A stretch of 64,000 bases of DNA from Nothopassalora personata (Eukaryota > Ascomycota > Dothideomycetes > Mycosphaerellales > Mycosphaerellaceae), in assembly GCA_033816765.1 (NCBI GenBank), contig CM066291.1:1364001-1428000 (forward strand), given 5' to 3'. The notes below the pieces were generated by a model. That model ran no database searches and was not told the origin of the DNA. It saw only the letters and a list, made by a program, of their open reading frames with translations. The translations under genes and the position numbers were made by a program. Position 1 is the stretch's first letter; each line of letters starts with the position of its first letter. Positions 1 to 9,862 of the stretch are shown here, piece by piece.

Positions 1-2283
1 TCTGAACCAGCTGATGCTGTTCTTGCTCAGGTAATTCTGAACCCCAACCGAGAAGAAACGCTTAAATCGGCCGTCTTCTATGCAGTCGTTGATCTGGCAC
101 CACTGGATGAACTCTGCAGCATTCCCTTGCTTATGAAAACCGTGTAAAAACTCCGGCCCACTGGTGCCCTCTGAGTCAAGAGAGTACAGCATGTTGAGCC
201 GGTTGCTAGTCCAGTAGTTTTCAATTTCGAGGTTCAAGTCGACCCCAGCATGCTGCACCATGGTGTTCGCATCACCCCCCTGATGAGCCCTGTCAAAGCT
301 GAAAATCGTAGGCCTGGGGAAGGAGATGAACCGAGTGCAGTGTTGAGGGTGCAGCGCCACTTGCAAGAGCCACAGCCCGGGGTCTTGTCGCATGATCTGT
401 TGGCTCAGAGAATACCACATGTTCTGGCAGACGCCGCCGTTGCTGACCTTGTTCAACTCTCGCAGGTGCCATCGGTACACGTCGAATTCTCGACTCATCA
501 TCTCTCTGACTGTTTTAACCCGCGGCGCTAGTTCAGCGTCATTGTACCAGTACAGCATGTTGCCATTGATGTAGGTACCGGTGCTATCGAGATCGGCTTG
601 GTCAGCTTCATCAATGCCAAATTTGTCGAGGATCTGATTGTAGTTGGCATGCGTGACGATGCCACTCGTGGTGCCGGCTTTGCCTCGAACACGGAGGCAG
701 CCAAGCGGGTTGACAGTCTTCTGACCACGCTTGTCAGGGCGAAACCACGACCCATTCTTCACCTTGATAGCTGAAAAACTCTTGCCTTCAAAGAGCCAGT
801 CTTGGACCTTGAGCGCGCGCTCACACAGGGTATTGGTGGTGATACCGGGATTCGTGACGAAGTGGAGGGCCTTGTGGCAGAAATCTCGGACATGCTGATC
901 GCACATCACAGCGCTAACCTTGCCATCCCTCTCAAGAACCTGCGAGACCGCATATTCGAGCATCTCAAGGCCCGCCATCCGGTGCTCAGGTAGCCAGTCA
1001 ATGCCATCCACATCAATCGAGTTCCTGAACTTGATGCCACAGTACCGCTCATTGCAGGTGCAGTTGGCGCGCTTGATCCGGAGGGCCTCGTCTTCCTGCA
1101 GGATCTGATCCTTGAAGACTGATACATCCCTGATCACAGCCGAAGGTGACATGGTGAGTATCGGATTGCCACCCTCAGTCAGGGCCGGAGTGGATCGTGG
1201 GGTGCCAACCGGTGTACCCAGCGGACTGCCTTCGCGTATGGGTGCGCCGTCCAGCGTTCGGTTAGGCGAGGATTGAGCAGGCGCAGTCATGCCCTCACCT
1301 ATGCTCTCGCTCATGCGGAGCTGCTCAAGTCGACTCGACTTGCGACCGCCTCTCGATGGGACTGCAGGCTGGGTAGAGGCTGGTGGAGTTGGCGTGGTAG
1401 TCTTTGCACGTCCTTTGCCTTTGCCACCCGGTGGTGGCTGAGTCTGTTGCTGGCCAGATGGTCCAGGTTGACCTGTGCTGTCCTCTGGGGACGCGGACTT
1501 CTCAGTGATAGTACCCTCCATGAAGTATGGAAGGCCATCCTCATAGACGGCTAGGCGGTGTCTTCTGATGATCTCCCTGCTCTCAGCCGACTGCGGATCA
1601 ATGCTGCGTGCTTCAGCCTCCCTGTCGCACCGGGTAAGATCACCAGGCTCCAGAATTCGCTTGCGATCTATGCCCTTGCGGCCGATCCTCATACGCCAGA
1701 TCAATGCCCTCTGAATTCTGCCAACAGCCTTGCTGTAGTCTGGGTACTTGTTGATGAAGGCCGTGAACTGGCGGCGCCCACTGTCAGTGCTGCAAAGCTC
1801 GGAGATGACGCGTCGATCAAGAATCTTGTTGTCCATCTGCTGTGGCCAGTGGCGGGTAAGCGTGGCGCGAAGAGTCCTCTCTCGGTTACGAATCTCTGAA
1901 CCGGTCTTGCGAATCTTGCCGACGATGGGAAACAAGACATCGAGCTTCCTGTTACCAAGGAATTCATCCTGGTAGGTCTTGCCCATGCCGCTCTCAACTT
2001 CCTCGAAAAACAGGTCAACCCAGACGGAGCAGTCTTCGAACACCTTCTCGAAGCCCTTGCAGAAGTCCTTCAACACCTCAACCCGCTTCTGAGGACTGAG
2101 CTCTCGGAACATGACATTAGCGGCGGACTTCGGCGTGTTCGTGTTGGCAAGGACATGCTTGACGTTGTCCGGCAAGCGAAGGGACTCGAACAAGGTCTGA
2201 GGTGGGCGGGTGAGCCCAGTAACAGTGCTAGTGAGCGCTGTGCTCGAGCCAGCCGGGCGTGACGATGGACCAGCTGAAGCCAT
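1..2283 (-). CDS. Hypothetical protein, 3' end beyond the window (at least 761 aa)
   Basis: One frame stays open from an ATG at 2283 down to base 1 with no stop, giving 761 codons and no visible end. I do not recognise the family. Residues 1-270 are mixed charged and helical. About 290-400 is a low-complexity hinge rich in P, G, Q, S and T with a basic patch (GGKGKGRAK). After about residue 420 it is globular, with a C-T-C-N-E-R-Y-C cluster and many W, Y, H and C residues. No signal peptide or membrane segment is seen. The region before the ATG is pyrimidine-rich (2420-2500), as in fungal promoters. It lies on the same strand as Gypsy element A, 600 bp past the pol stop, with a copy of the A-associated palindrome 435 bp upstream. 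It could be a host gene or a third frame of a larger element. Openness over 2.28 kb makes coding near certain; function is unknown. Confidence 0.8.
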   Translation of the reverse strand, partial: MASAGPSSRPAGSSTALTSTVTGLTRPPQTLFESLRLPDNVKHVLANTNTPKSAANVMFRELSPQKRVEVLKDFCKGFEKVFEDCSVWVDLFFEEVESGMGKTYQDEFLGNRKLDVLFPIVGKIRKTGSEIRNRERTLRATLTRHWPQQMDNKILDRRVISELCSTDSGRRQFTAFINKYPDYSKAVGRIQRALIWRMRIGRKGIDRKRILEPGDLTRCDREAEARSIDPQSAESREIIRRHRLAVYEDGLPYFMEGTITEKSASPEDSTGQPGPSGQQQTQPPPGGKGKGRAKTTTPTPPASTQPAVPSRGGRKSSRLEQLRMSESIGEGMTAPAQSSPNRTLDGAPIREGSPLGTPVGTPRSTPALTEGGNPILTMSPSAVIRDVSVFKDQILQEDEALRIKRANCTCNERYCGIKFRNSIDVDGIDWLPEHRMAGLEMLEYAVSQVLERDGKVSAVMCDQHVRDFCHKALHFVTNPGITTNTLCERALKVQDWLFEGKSFSAIKVKNGSWFRPDKRGQKTVNPLGCLRVRGKAGTTSGIVTHANYNQILDKFGIDEADQADLDSTGTYINGNMLYWYNDAELAPRVKTVREMMSREFDVYRWHLRELNKVSNGGVCQNMWYSLSQQIMRQDPGLWLLQVALHPQHCTRFISFPRPTIFSFDRAHQGGDANTMVQHAGVDLNLEIENYWTSNRLNMLYSLDSEGTSGPEFLHGFHKQGNAAEFIQWCQINDCIEDGRFKRFFSVGVQNYLSKNSISWFR

Positions 2284-2884
2284 GATAACTAGGATTCACT
2301 ATCAGTGAGATCGTAAGAGCTGGCTATCTCGTGGTGCCACTCTGGAGTGTTGGTAAGCTTTGAAAGCTTGGTATCGGGGTGGGCTTTGAAGGTCAAGGTC
2401 GTGAAGAGAGAGAGGCCAGAGAACCGTCTGATGTGTGGTGGTAGGTGGATGTGTTGGTGGTTCTGGTGATGGTGCTAGTGTTTGAAGAAAAAGAGAGGAA
2501 GTAGCAGGCAGAGAGCTGCGCTTAAGGATGCCTCTCAGCGTATGTCCCTGTGACCGTTGCAAGGCAGCAGCGCCGAGACCGGTCTCATAAGTGGCAAGAG
2601 CAGTGCCATTGAGATCACACTGAAGGTCCGATGGCCCTGCATGTGACCGAAAACCAGTGCTGGTGACCACCTAGGTGAGCATTCGGCAGGGGGCATGCCA
2701 CGCTGTCACGTGATCCGATTTACCGGTCCCGGGACCGGTAAATGTGACTCTACTAACTGAGGTCCAACCAAGGCAAGAACACCCCATGAAGTGAAGTCCA
2801 GATAACCGAATCGGCTTAACAAACTGAAGGGCATGCGCAACACATGCCTAAGGGAAGTGAACTCCGTACGCCATTGCCAACTGA
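2284..2884 (-). promoter_or_regulatory. Intergenic leader between pol of element A and the 761-aa frame
   Basis: No convincing gene. Read on the minus strand it goes from the pol stop, past the palindrome at 2718-2743, into a C/T-rich stretch (about 2420-2500) ending 5 bp or so before the ATG at 2283. An upstream frame of 122 codons (2302-2670) exists, but its composition looks like leader sequence, not protein. A promoter and 5' UTR for the downstream frame is the likely content. Confidence 0.4.
2706..2743. repeat. Palindrome copy 1 with flanking TCACGTGA
   Basis: TCACGTGA (2706-2713), four bases, then a perfect 26-bp palindrome at 2718-2743 whose 18-bp core is ACCGGTCCCGGGACCGGT, flanked by ATTT and AAAT. 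It lies between pol and the 761-aa frame. The block is the inverted counterpart of the one at 9863-9900, with the same 4-bp spacing. Confidence 0.9.
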
Positions 2885-5800
2885 TTAGTTCTCAGCCTCG
2901 ATCCTGCTGAACTGTGAAATTTCGGCTGCAGAAAGGTCATGAGGCCTGACCCATAGCTTCTTGGATTCCGGTTCAGGATACGATCCCCTTTCGTCAATTC
3001 CTACAGGTAGCACGTCTTCGTCGGCGATGGGCTCGATCTCGTTCGAATCACTGCTGTCTTCGCTATCAGCGACTTCTCCCTCCCCCATTACGAGATCGAT
3101 CCCATCATCCAGGCCTGGTACTCCTATGTTATCCGGGCGAAGCTCTGGAACTAGCTTAAGGTTTTCTCGTGCCTGAACTCCCTTCATTGGCGTGCCATCA
3201 AGTTCCTCAAGAATATAGGTACCAAACTTCCTGGAGACACTGGACACCCGATATGGACCTTGCCATCGGTAACCGATCTTGCGTGAGAAGTCATCCTTAT
3301 ATGGCTTGTCGAACCTCATGACAAGGTCGCCCTTCTGGAAACCAGCAAAGTCAACATTTCGGTGAGAATCGAAGTAGTCCTTGCTAAGTTCTCTTAGTCG
3401 CTTCCTTCGAGCATGCAGCTCTTCCAAACTAAGGTCTCGAGCCTGGAGTTGACGCGCACGTATGGCAAGCAGGTCCTCAGTCGTTCTCACCGATCCCCAT
3501 TGATAATTCGCCCACGTCGGGTACTCAACCTCAATTGGCAGAATCGTGCGATGGCCATACAGGACCTGAGCCGGCGTCATTCCAGTAGTACGACAGGTCG
3601 TGGTCCTATCAGCCCATAACACAGCGGGTACCCATTGCTCCCATCCGCGGTATGTGTTCCTTGTAAGCTTTGCTAACGCTGCAAGAATCGGACGGTGCCC
3701 AACCTCGACCGGAGCATTAGACTGCGGATGGTACGGTGATATTCGGATCCTTCGAACACCAAGTCCTACGAGCAACCGCTCAACCTCAGCCGCATGAACC
3801 GTAGCGTTATCAAGCACAATTTCAGCACAGCAGCCGTGCCTACAGAAGACATCTTCGTATAGAAACTTGGCAACTGTCTTCGAGCTGGGAGGTGCCCTTG
3901 TCACTCTAGCCTCGATCCAGTTGCTGAGTGCTTCGCGCGCAACTAGGAGGTATCCATTTTTGTGCACCTGGACGGGGTCCGAGTACCACTTCTCACCAAT
4001 GACCTGAGGGCTCGATGAGTGAAGCTCACCAGCGCGCTGGTTGCCTTCGCGAAACCTACAAGGAGCACAACTTCGAACCCACGCAGAGACATCGGCGAAG
4101 CACCCGTCCCAGTAATACCGATCGGAAATAAGGTTGTACACGACCTCAGCGCTGCGATGACCGTGTCTTTCATGGCATTCTATGACGATCTCCTTCTGAG
4201 CCTCATCATCGTCAATCACAAGTTGCAACGGTGCTCCTCGGCGCTTCTGGAAGAACAGCAATTGGTCTCGGACAAAGAAGTTGACGCTCTTCTTCACCAG
4301 CCGCCGGTACTCAGCACGGGTAACACCATCGGGCCGGGTCCTGGTTTCTATAACCTGAGCAAGCTGCTGAGAGCCCTCAGAATATTGGTCCCCGAGATGT
4401 CGTGTTTTCTGGATTTCAACTGGATAGGTGTCGACCGGCTCCGGGTACCTGAACAGCTTATCATCAATCATCTGGTCGACTTCGTCTTCGTCAGCTTTCC
4501 TGGGTTCTTGAGGTGTAGAGGGCCTTCGAGACAGGGCATCTGGGCCAGTGTGTCTAGTCCCCGCAACGTGCTTTACCTCGAACGTGAACAACCTGATCCA
4601 TGCGACCCACCGGGCCATTGCCGAGTTTGGCAGGTCCGAAGCCGGCCGGTTAAGCTGCCATACAAGTGTCTTGGCATCAACCTCAAGGACAAAATCAACG
4701 CCAGTGATATATCTCTGGATCTTCTTAAGCCCCTTAAGGACCCCAAGGCATTCCCGCTTCCCAGCATCATATCTGGATTCTGACGCGCTCCAGATTCCAC
4801 TCTCATACCGCACCGGGTGACGCCGTCGGGTACTGTCCATTGATTCTTGAGAAACGATACATCCCCATCCAGTGCCGCTAGCATCAACTGAGACAAAGAT
4901 GGACCCAGCACCAGGTGAGTAGCAGAGGGTAACTAAGGCTGGAGCCTGCACAAGGTACCTAGCAACCTCTTCTTTTGAGAACTGCTCATTTTCTGTCCAG
5001 GTGAACTCGGCGTCCTTCTTCAGCAGTTTGTACATTGGTCGAGCGATGATAACGAACCAGGGAATCCATATCCGGAAGTACACACACAGCCCCACATAGG
5101 TGCGGACCTCCTTGATACAGGTAGGCGTAGGCCAATCCAGGATCTTGGCCACAACCTTTGGGTCAGGATAGCGACCATCCGGGCCAGTAACGTACCCAAC
5201 AATCTTGAGCTTTTCGTATAACCATTGGGATTTGCCTCCAGCAACTACCGCACCAGCTCTTTCCAGGTCAGCAAGAACCAGATCCAGGGAAACGATGTGC
5301 TCAACGACCCATTTTCTCAACCCAGGCTCTAGTTCGGCATTCCCATAGTCCTCAGTTGGTCCCTTAATACCGATGTCATCGAGAAACGGCTTCGCTCGAT
5401 GCGAGATATGATCAAGCAGAATCTTTGTTACCGCACGCACGAACTGAGCAACTGAATTGGTAGCTCCTTGAGGCAGAGTCGTGTTGCGTACTAGGCCAAG
5501 AGGGGTCATGAAGGCTGTTAAGTCCCGGCAGGACTCATCCAAAGTAATCTGATCATAACCTGAAAACAGGTCCACAAGTGAAGCGACTCGGCACCCGGCA
5601 AAATCCTCTGAGAAGCTATCCGTGTCCGGTGGAATGTTAGCATCGCGCATAGTAACCTCATTCAGGAGCACAGCTGAGTTGATCAACCGATATGGCACAT
5701 CGCTTCCAGAGGCATCAACCTTCTTTGCGACCAGGAACCAGCTATTGGAATAAGCCCCTTGTGAGTATTCTAGGATGTTATTCTTGATCCGGGCTCTAAT

Positions 5801-6706
5801 CATGCGCTCAACAATTGCCCTAAGACTTGGGTGCAACCGGATAGGGCGTGCCTGCCATGGCCTATGAGGGACCGTGTTAATCTTCTGAGGTGGCACGACG
5901 TCGTGCCTAATTTGCCTCATGTGACTGAAATCCCAAGCGAGGACTGCCTCCCGGTTGTAGAGCATCTCATCGAATAAGGCCCTTTCCATTGGCAATAGCT
6001 TGATGCCAACCTTGATTGAGGTAAGTCGTTCTGGAGTGATCCGGCTACCTCGCTCAATACTTGAGAATTTCTTAGTCAAGTACTTCCCATCAAACGGACC
6101 TTGTCCTTCAGGCATCTTGGATTCCAGGTACAGTGCCCTGCGCTTCCATTCCATATCTCCCTCAACTCGTGATTCTGGGCGTTCGTGAACGCTCGCGTCC
6201 ACTGGCTTTTTCTTGTCCGCCTTACGCTTGTACATCGTGAAGACCTGCGGCATCCTAATGTTAGCTATATGTAGGCCTGCTTGTTGCTTCCGTGCCTGAG
6301 CATTCAATGCAGATTGTCTCAGGATCTCGGAGGGCCAGTCCCCTTGAACTGAATAAACGTTAGCAATAGAATCTCCCTCAAACGCGCCTGTTCCAATTTC
6401 TGCAACTCGTTCCTTTGCTACAGCAGTCCTAAGCAATCCCAATAAGTGAGCTGAATGGTTGCTAGGCGTTAGAGCCTTGCCGGGTTCCTGCAGATGCGTC
6501 GTGTCGTGGTCGTATCCGTTTTCCTCACTATAGCTATTTACCGGTCCCGGGACCGGCAAATCAAAGTCCGAGGTTTCTCCGAGATAGTGCGAGAACCTCA
6601 CTGATTTTGTCAAACCCGGCTTTAGCAAATCGGTGGGTTGAGCGCCGTAACTCAACCCACCATTCCATTTCCCGACGCTTTCAATAGTTCCTGAAGGGTT
6701 TTGCAC
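2885..6706 (-). CDS. Element A Pol: reverse transcriptase, RNase H, integrase
   Basis: 1273 codons. Residues about 290-460 form the RT with FLDD (441-444) in place of the usual YxDD. RNase H follows (SVDASGTGWGC, about 585). The integrase zinc-binding segment HERHGH...CAPC comes next, then the catalytic core with a conserved N-A-P-V-E motif, and a C-terminal domain with GDLVMRF and WQGPYRV as in Gypsy integrases. No protease is present here; it is at the end of the gag frame. The frame starts 54 nt before the gag stop, in the -1 frame relative to gag, so expression by -1 frameshifting or reinitiation is likely. The first 150 residues match no domain I know and contain the internal palindrome copy (residues about 50-57). 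The frame has no stops or frameshifts, so the element may be young or active. Confidence 0.93.
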   Translation of the reverse strand: MQNPSGTIESVGKWNGGLSYGAQPTDLLKPGLTKSVRFSHYLGETSDFDLPVPGPVNSYSEENGYDHDTTHLQEPGKALTPSNHSAHLLGLLRTAVAKERVAEIGTGAFEGDSIANVYSVQGDWPSEILRQSALNAQARKQQAGLHIANIRMPQVFTMYKRKADKKKPVDASVHERPESRVEGDMEWKRRALYLESKMPEGQGPFDGKYLTKKFSSIERGSRITPERLTSIKVGIKLLPMERALFDEMLYNREAVLAWDFSHMRQIRHDVVPPQKINTVPHRPWQARPIRLHPSLRAIVERMIRARIKNNILEYSQGAYSNSWFLVAKKVDASGSDVPYRLINSAVLLNEVTMRDANIPPDTDSFSEDFAGCRVASLVDLFSGYDQITLDESCRDLTAFMTPLGLVRNTTLPQGATNSVAQFVRAVTKILLDHISHRAKPFLDDIGIKGPTEDYGNAELEPGLRKWVVEHIVSLDLVLADLERAGAVVAGGKSQWLYEKLKIVGYVTGPDGRYPDPKVVAKILDWPTPTCIKEVRTYVGLCVYFRIWIPWFVIIARPMYKLLKKDAEFTWTENEQFSKEEVARYLVQAPALVTLCYSPGAGSIFVSVDASGTGWGCIVSQESMDSTRRRHPVRYESGIWSASESRYDAGKRECLGVLKGLKKIQRYITGVDFVLEVDAKTLVWQLNRPASDLPNSAMARWVAWIRLFTFEVKHVAGTRHTGPDALSRRPSTPQEPRKADEDEVDQMIDDKLFRYPEPVDTYPVEIQKTRHLGDQYSEGSQQLAQVIETRTRPDGVTRAEYRRLVKKSVNFFVRDQLLFFQKRRGAPLQLVIDDDEAQKEIVIECHERHGHRSAEVVYNLISDRYYWDGCFADVSAWVRSCAPCRFREGNQRAGELHSSSPQVIGEKWYSDPVQVHKNGYLLVAREALSNWIEARVTRAPPSSKTVAKFLYEDVFCRHGCCAEIVLDNATVHAAEVERLLVGLGVRRIRISPYHPQSNAPVEVGHRPILAALAKLTRNTYRGWEQWVPAVLWADRTTTCRTTGMTPAQVLYGHRTILPIEVEYPTWANYQWGSVRTTEDLLAIRARQLQARDLSLEELHARRKRLRELSKDYFDSHRNVDFAGFQKGDLVMRFDKPYKDDFSRKIGYRWQGPYRVSSVSRKFGTYILEELDGTPMKGVQARENLKLVPELRPDNIGVPGLDDGIDLVMGEGEVADSEDSSDSNEIEPIADEDVLPVGIDERGSYPEPESKKLWVRPHDLSAAEISQFSRIEAEN
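6536..6561. repeat. Palindrome copy 2, inside the pol frame
   Basis: The same 26-bp palindrome with one arm mismatch (GACCGGC for GACCGGT), 145-170 bp inside the start of the pol frame and just downstream of the gag stop. TCACTATA precedes it where copy 1 has TCACGTGA. Confidence 0.85.
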
Positions 6707-9564
6707 CTGTCCGAGCCAACTAGGGCAGTAAACATGACACTTTCACCTTTGCGGCTGGCAATAGTCCCCTCCCATGAACCATCATCGCAGTTACGGGCAG
6801 TGAGCCGCACCTTGCGGGCCCACGGACGTCCTAGGATTGTTGGCGAGTTTGGATCCGAGGAGATGAACATGTCCACTTGGCAGTGAACCCCAAATACCCA
6901 AACATCCAAATTGCCCACAACACCTTTGAACTGGGCCCGCCCTCCAGCACCTCGAAAGGCAAGCTGAGCACTCGACATTACTGGTAACCCAAACCTATGA
7001 GCGTTCCTCTGGCCGATGATATTCACCTCGGAACCCTCATCAATTAGGCACCTGATCTGGTTCTTGTTCGTCCCAAATTCCGCTACTACCCAAGGACTAG
7101 GGACCATAGCAAAGTTGTCAAGGACACTAGAGAGCCCGATCTTCTCAACATCCTCATATAGCTCAGCAGCAGGGACCGCACCCTTGGAGCAAAGCATGGT
7201 TGAATACACTCCGACATACTGGGCCTGACCATCTTCGCGGAAGACCTCCTCATTATACTCAGGTTCATCTTCACAGGTGACCACTTGTCCAGTGCGAACC
7301 TCAGGGTCCTTTCCTGCAAGACGTCGCACTGTAGCGAGCTTCTCCTGAAGAGCGGGGGTGTTAGCAACGCGACCGAAGAGGGCAGCCTCGAACCAGCGAC
7401 CATATCGAAACCAATCTTGGGCGTTCACACTGGGAAACGTTGTCTGGAGGATCTGATCAATCCAGTAGATGATACCCTCTTCCTTTGTAACCGGGCCATC
7501 ACCAGCTGAACCATACTGTCGGACGTAGTTGTCAATCCTCATAGTCTTGGCATTCTGCATACGCTTCCTTTGTGCGAAGGGGGCGTTCACGGGACCAACA
7601 GGCATATCCTTAGGCAGTCCTTTGTTAGCATCGTTCCCTGGTCTGTTCACTTGGGCATCACTTCCCCTTCCTAGGGTTACCCCGGATCCAGCTGATGACT
7701 GAGTTTCGCTCATTTGAGCACTGACTTCGTCAATCATTTCAACCTCCTGCTGGTCAATCTCAGCTTGCCGGATCTCCTGTTCCAATTGCAGGCGAACTTT
7801 CTCAGCAGCCTCAGCTCGGGCTCGCAGATCCTGGGCTGAGGACCGGGTCCTCGGGTACGGATTCTTCAGAATACCTACGGGTGCCTTCCCTTTCACTTTG
7901 TCAGACTGCACAGGATAGGCAGATACCTCGTCAAGCTCGCCCAAGTCGGTTGCCTGCTCCGCTTCACTTTCTCCGAATGAGACCCAATATGTCCCAGCAG
8001 CCTTCTCCTTTTGGCCAGACCGCGCGTCCTGAGGGCCATACTCCATTAAATGCCTGAAGTTAGGAGGGGGCTTAGAATGATCAGGAGGCGTGACCTTAGT
8101 CACCCCAGCGTAGTCCCTACCCATCCATTGCTTACGCAGTGCGGGAATCTCATACTGGTTGTCAAACTCGATCGGTCCATAATGTTCTTCGAGCAGAGGG
8201 AGCATGCAGAGCAGTTTCGGTTTGCTGTAGTCCCTCCGAAAGTTGAACTTGGTGGGACGTGGATCGCCTTCTTTCCCTAGATACCACCAGTTGTTCGGGG
8301 CGAGGTATACGTAGCCCCGGGATATTAAGGACCTCATCGCCCCACAATTGCTGGCCTGGTGCTTCGAACTGCCACAGTTGTAGCAACAACCATCCATCGC
8401 TTTGGACTGTTCGCGATTTTGCGATGGGGGACGCTGCATTGCGTAAACCTGCAGTTCAGTGTCTGGGTCGTGCCTCTCCGGTTGCATAGAGCGTTGATTC
8501 TCGCTCGGGTAGAAGGCACCCGCGTCCGCGACGCGACCGCGCTGGTATGCACGTATGCTCATTTCAGCTACCTTCTGGATTAGGTCATCATCAACAACAG
8601 TCCTGGAGGTGGCCTTCTTAAGCGTGTCAATCTCAGGCTTGAGGCGCGGCATTTGCTTCACGACTGAGCGGTGCAGCTGAGGCAAAGCAAGAGGGAAATC
8701 TGTATGCACAGCTTTCCATCCCTCCTCACCATCTGCGATGCTAGCAGCTTCATCGAGAATCCTCTGAAAGTCCCTGAACTTCTCAGGTTGCTTTGGGTGA
8801 AGCCCGCAAGCCTTGTAGACCGCTTTCGCGACTGCCTCTGGCAATCCCTGAAGGAGAAGGCGACTCCGGGAGCTGTTATCCAAATCCTCAGGTTCAATTA
8901 GGTCACTTGAGGATACAAATAGGCGGATGAATTCCTTCACATCTTGTTCTTCAGGCCTCTTGCCTTGCTGCGCCCTAACAATCTCCTCAAGATATTCCCG
9001 ACTCCCCAACATCGAGTGGGCGTCAAACCTTGAGAACTCTGACAAGAACGCCCTCCTGAAACGTGCCTTGCCGGTGAGCCACCCAGGCAGCCTCATGACC
9101 ACACGCCGGATAGTAATTTCGCAATTGCGCTCAAACCTGCCCCAGAAATCATCCTTCTTAATGGATGCCCGAGGCGGATACTGGTCCATTAGGTCGCCAA
9201 ACCGCTCCCAGAACTCAGTAGCATTGGTGCCATCAAAGAACGGATTCTCAGCACCTCCTGGAGGTGGAAAGCGAGGGCCAGCGTTTTCCATTGCTACTGC
9301 CAATCGTCTAAAGAGGGCAGTCATAGCATCCATTCCAATTGTGCTGTTCATTCCTACACCCATACCCAATTCAGCGGCGCTGGTTCCGCTTCTCCCTTCT
9401 TTACTAGATTCAGGTGTTTCCCCTTCCTCCGATTCCTCCATCCCCTCATGAGGGACAGAATCCCTGTAGACCCCTTCCATTTTCGTGGGGTTCACAGGCT
9501 GTTCGTAGCCTCTGCCTATGTCGGCAAAGGTGCTAAGTTTTTCTGGTGATGCAGCCGTATCCAT
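6652..9564 (-). CDS. Element A Gag with zinc knuckle and aspartic protease
   Basis: 970 codons. The N-terminus is acidic and low-complexity. A Gag-like helical region (about 110-350) follows, then a CCHC knuckle C-x2-C-x4-H-x4-C (CYNCGSSKHQASNC, about 393). A long linker leads to a retropepsin-like domain near residue 850, with active-site context CLIDEGSEVNII and the flap/ILG partner (TILGRPW). The usual D-T/S-G triplet reads D-E-G here, which may be a lineage variant. A small C-terminal tail overlaps pol by 55 nt. Gag here is about twice the usual length because it includes the protease. The assignment rests on the knuckle, the protease context and the adjacent pol. Confidence 0.88.
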   Translation of the reverse strand: MDTAASPEKLSTFADIGRGYEQPVNPTKMEGVYRDSVPHEGMEESEEGETPESSKEGRSGTSAAELGMGVGMNSTIGMDAMTALFRRLAVAMENAGPRFPPPGGAENPFFDGTNATEFWERFGDLMDQYPPRASIKKDDFWGRFERNCEITIRRVVMRLPGWLTGKARFRRAFLSEFSRFDAHSMLGSREYLEEIVRAQQGKRPEEQDVKEFIRLFVSSSDLIEPEDLDNSSRSRLLLQGLPEAVAKAVYKACGLHPKQPEKFRDFQRILDEAASIADGEEGWKAVHTDFPLALPQLHRSVVKQMPRLKPEIDTLKKATSRTVVDDDLIQKVAEMSIRAYQRGRVADAGAFYPSENQRSMQPERHDPDTELQVYAMQRPPSQNREQSKAMDGCCYNCGSSKHQASNCGAMRSLISRGYVYLAPNNWWYLGKEGDPRPTKFNFRRDYSKPKLLCMLPLLEEHYGPIEFDNQYEIPALRKQWMGRDYAGVTKVTPPDHSKPPPNFRHLMEYGPQDARSGQKEKAAGTYWVSFGESEAEQATDLGELDEVSAYPVQSDKVKGKAPVGILKNPYPRTRSSAQDLRARAEAAEKVRLQLEQEIRQAEIDQQEVEMIDEVSAQMSETQSSAGSGVTLGRGSDAQVNRPGNDANKGLPKDMPVGPVNAPFAQRKRMQNAKTMRIDNYVRQYGSAGDGPVTKEEGIIYWIDQILQTTFPSVNAQDWFRYGRWFEAALFGRVANTPALQEKLATVRRLAGKDPEVRTGQVVTCEDEPEYNEEVFREDGQAQYVGVYSTMLCSKGAVPAAELYEDVEKIGLSSVLDNFAMVPSPWVVAEFGTNKNQIRCLIDEGSEVNIIGQRNAHRFGLPVMSSAQLAFRGAGGRAQFKGVVGNLDVWVFGVHCQVDMFISSDPNSPTILGRPWARKVRLTARNCDDGSWEGTIASRKGESVMFTALVGSDRCKTLQELLKASGNGMVG

Positions 9565-9615
9565 TGTTGCGTGGTGCTTGCTTCAGAATGTGCTGATACT
9601 AGTTGTTGCTTGACA

Positions 9616-9727
9616 GGACCTTGTGACCGTGATTGTTGCTGAATACCTTGGACCTTGAATGTTTTTCGACCTTAGTCGACCTTGACCGTGAACCTTGGAC
9701 CTTGAACCGTGATTTTGACCTTATAAA
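9616..9727 (-). promoter_or_regulatory. Promoter/leader of element A gag with reiterated ACCTTG motif
   Basis: A TATA-like sequence (TTATAA, 9721-9726 on plus; TTTATAA-type on minus) lies about 155 bp upstream of the gag ATG. Between it and gag, ACCTTG or ACCTT recurs about eight times in roughly 110 bp (near 9618, 9645, 9652, 9669, 9679, 9692, 9699, 9718), often as TGACCTTG or GACCTTGAACCGTG. Promoter function is inferred from position. Confidence 0.4.
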
Positions 9728-9862
9728 CTGGATGCTGATACGCCACCGGGTGTACACTTGATAACCCCCCCTCATTGACCACCAAAATAATGTCTACCAA
9801 CCACCCTATGTAGGCCTGTCCGAGTTGTGGTGGTATGGAGCGGTGCTTGCGTAAGCAGGGGT

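Noticed and set aside
4019..4783. 254-codon plus-strand frame
   Set aside because: It lies antisense to the RNase H/integrase part of element A pol, which has clear domain motifs; the antisense frame has no family features.
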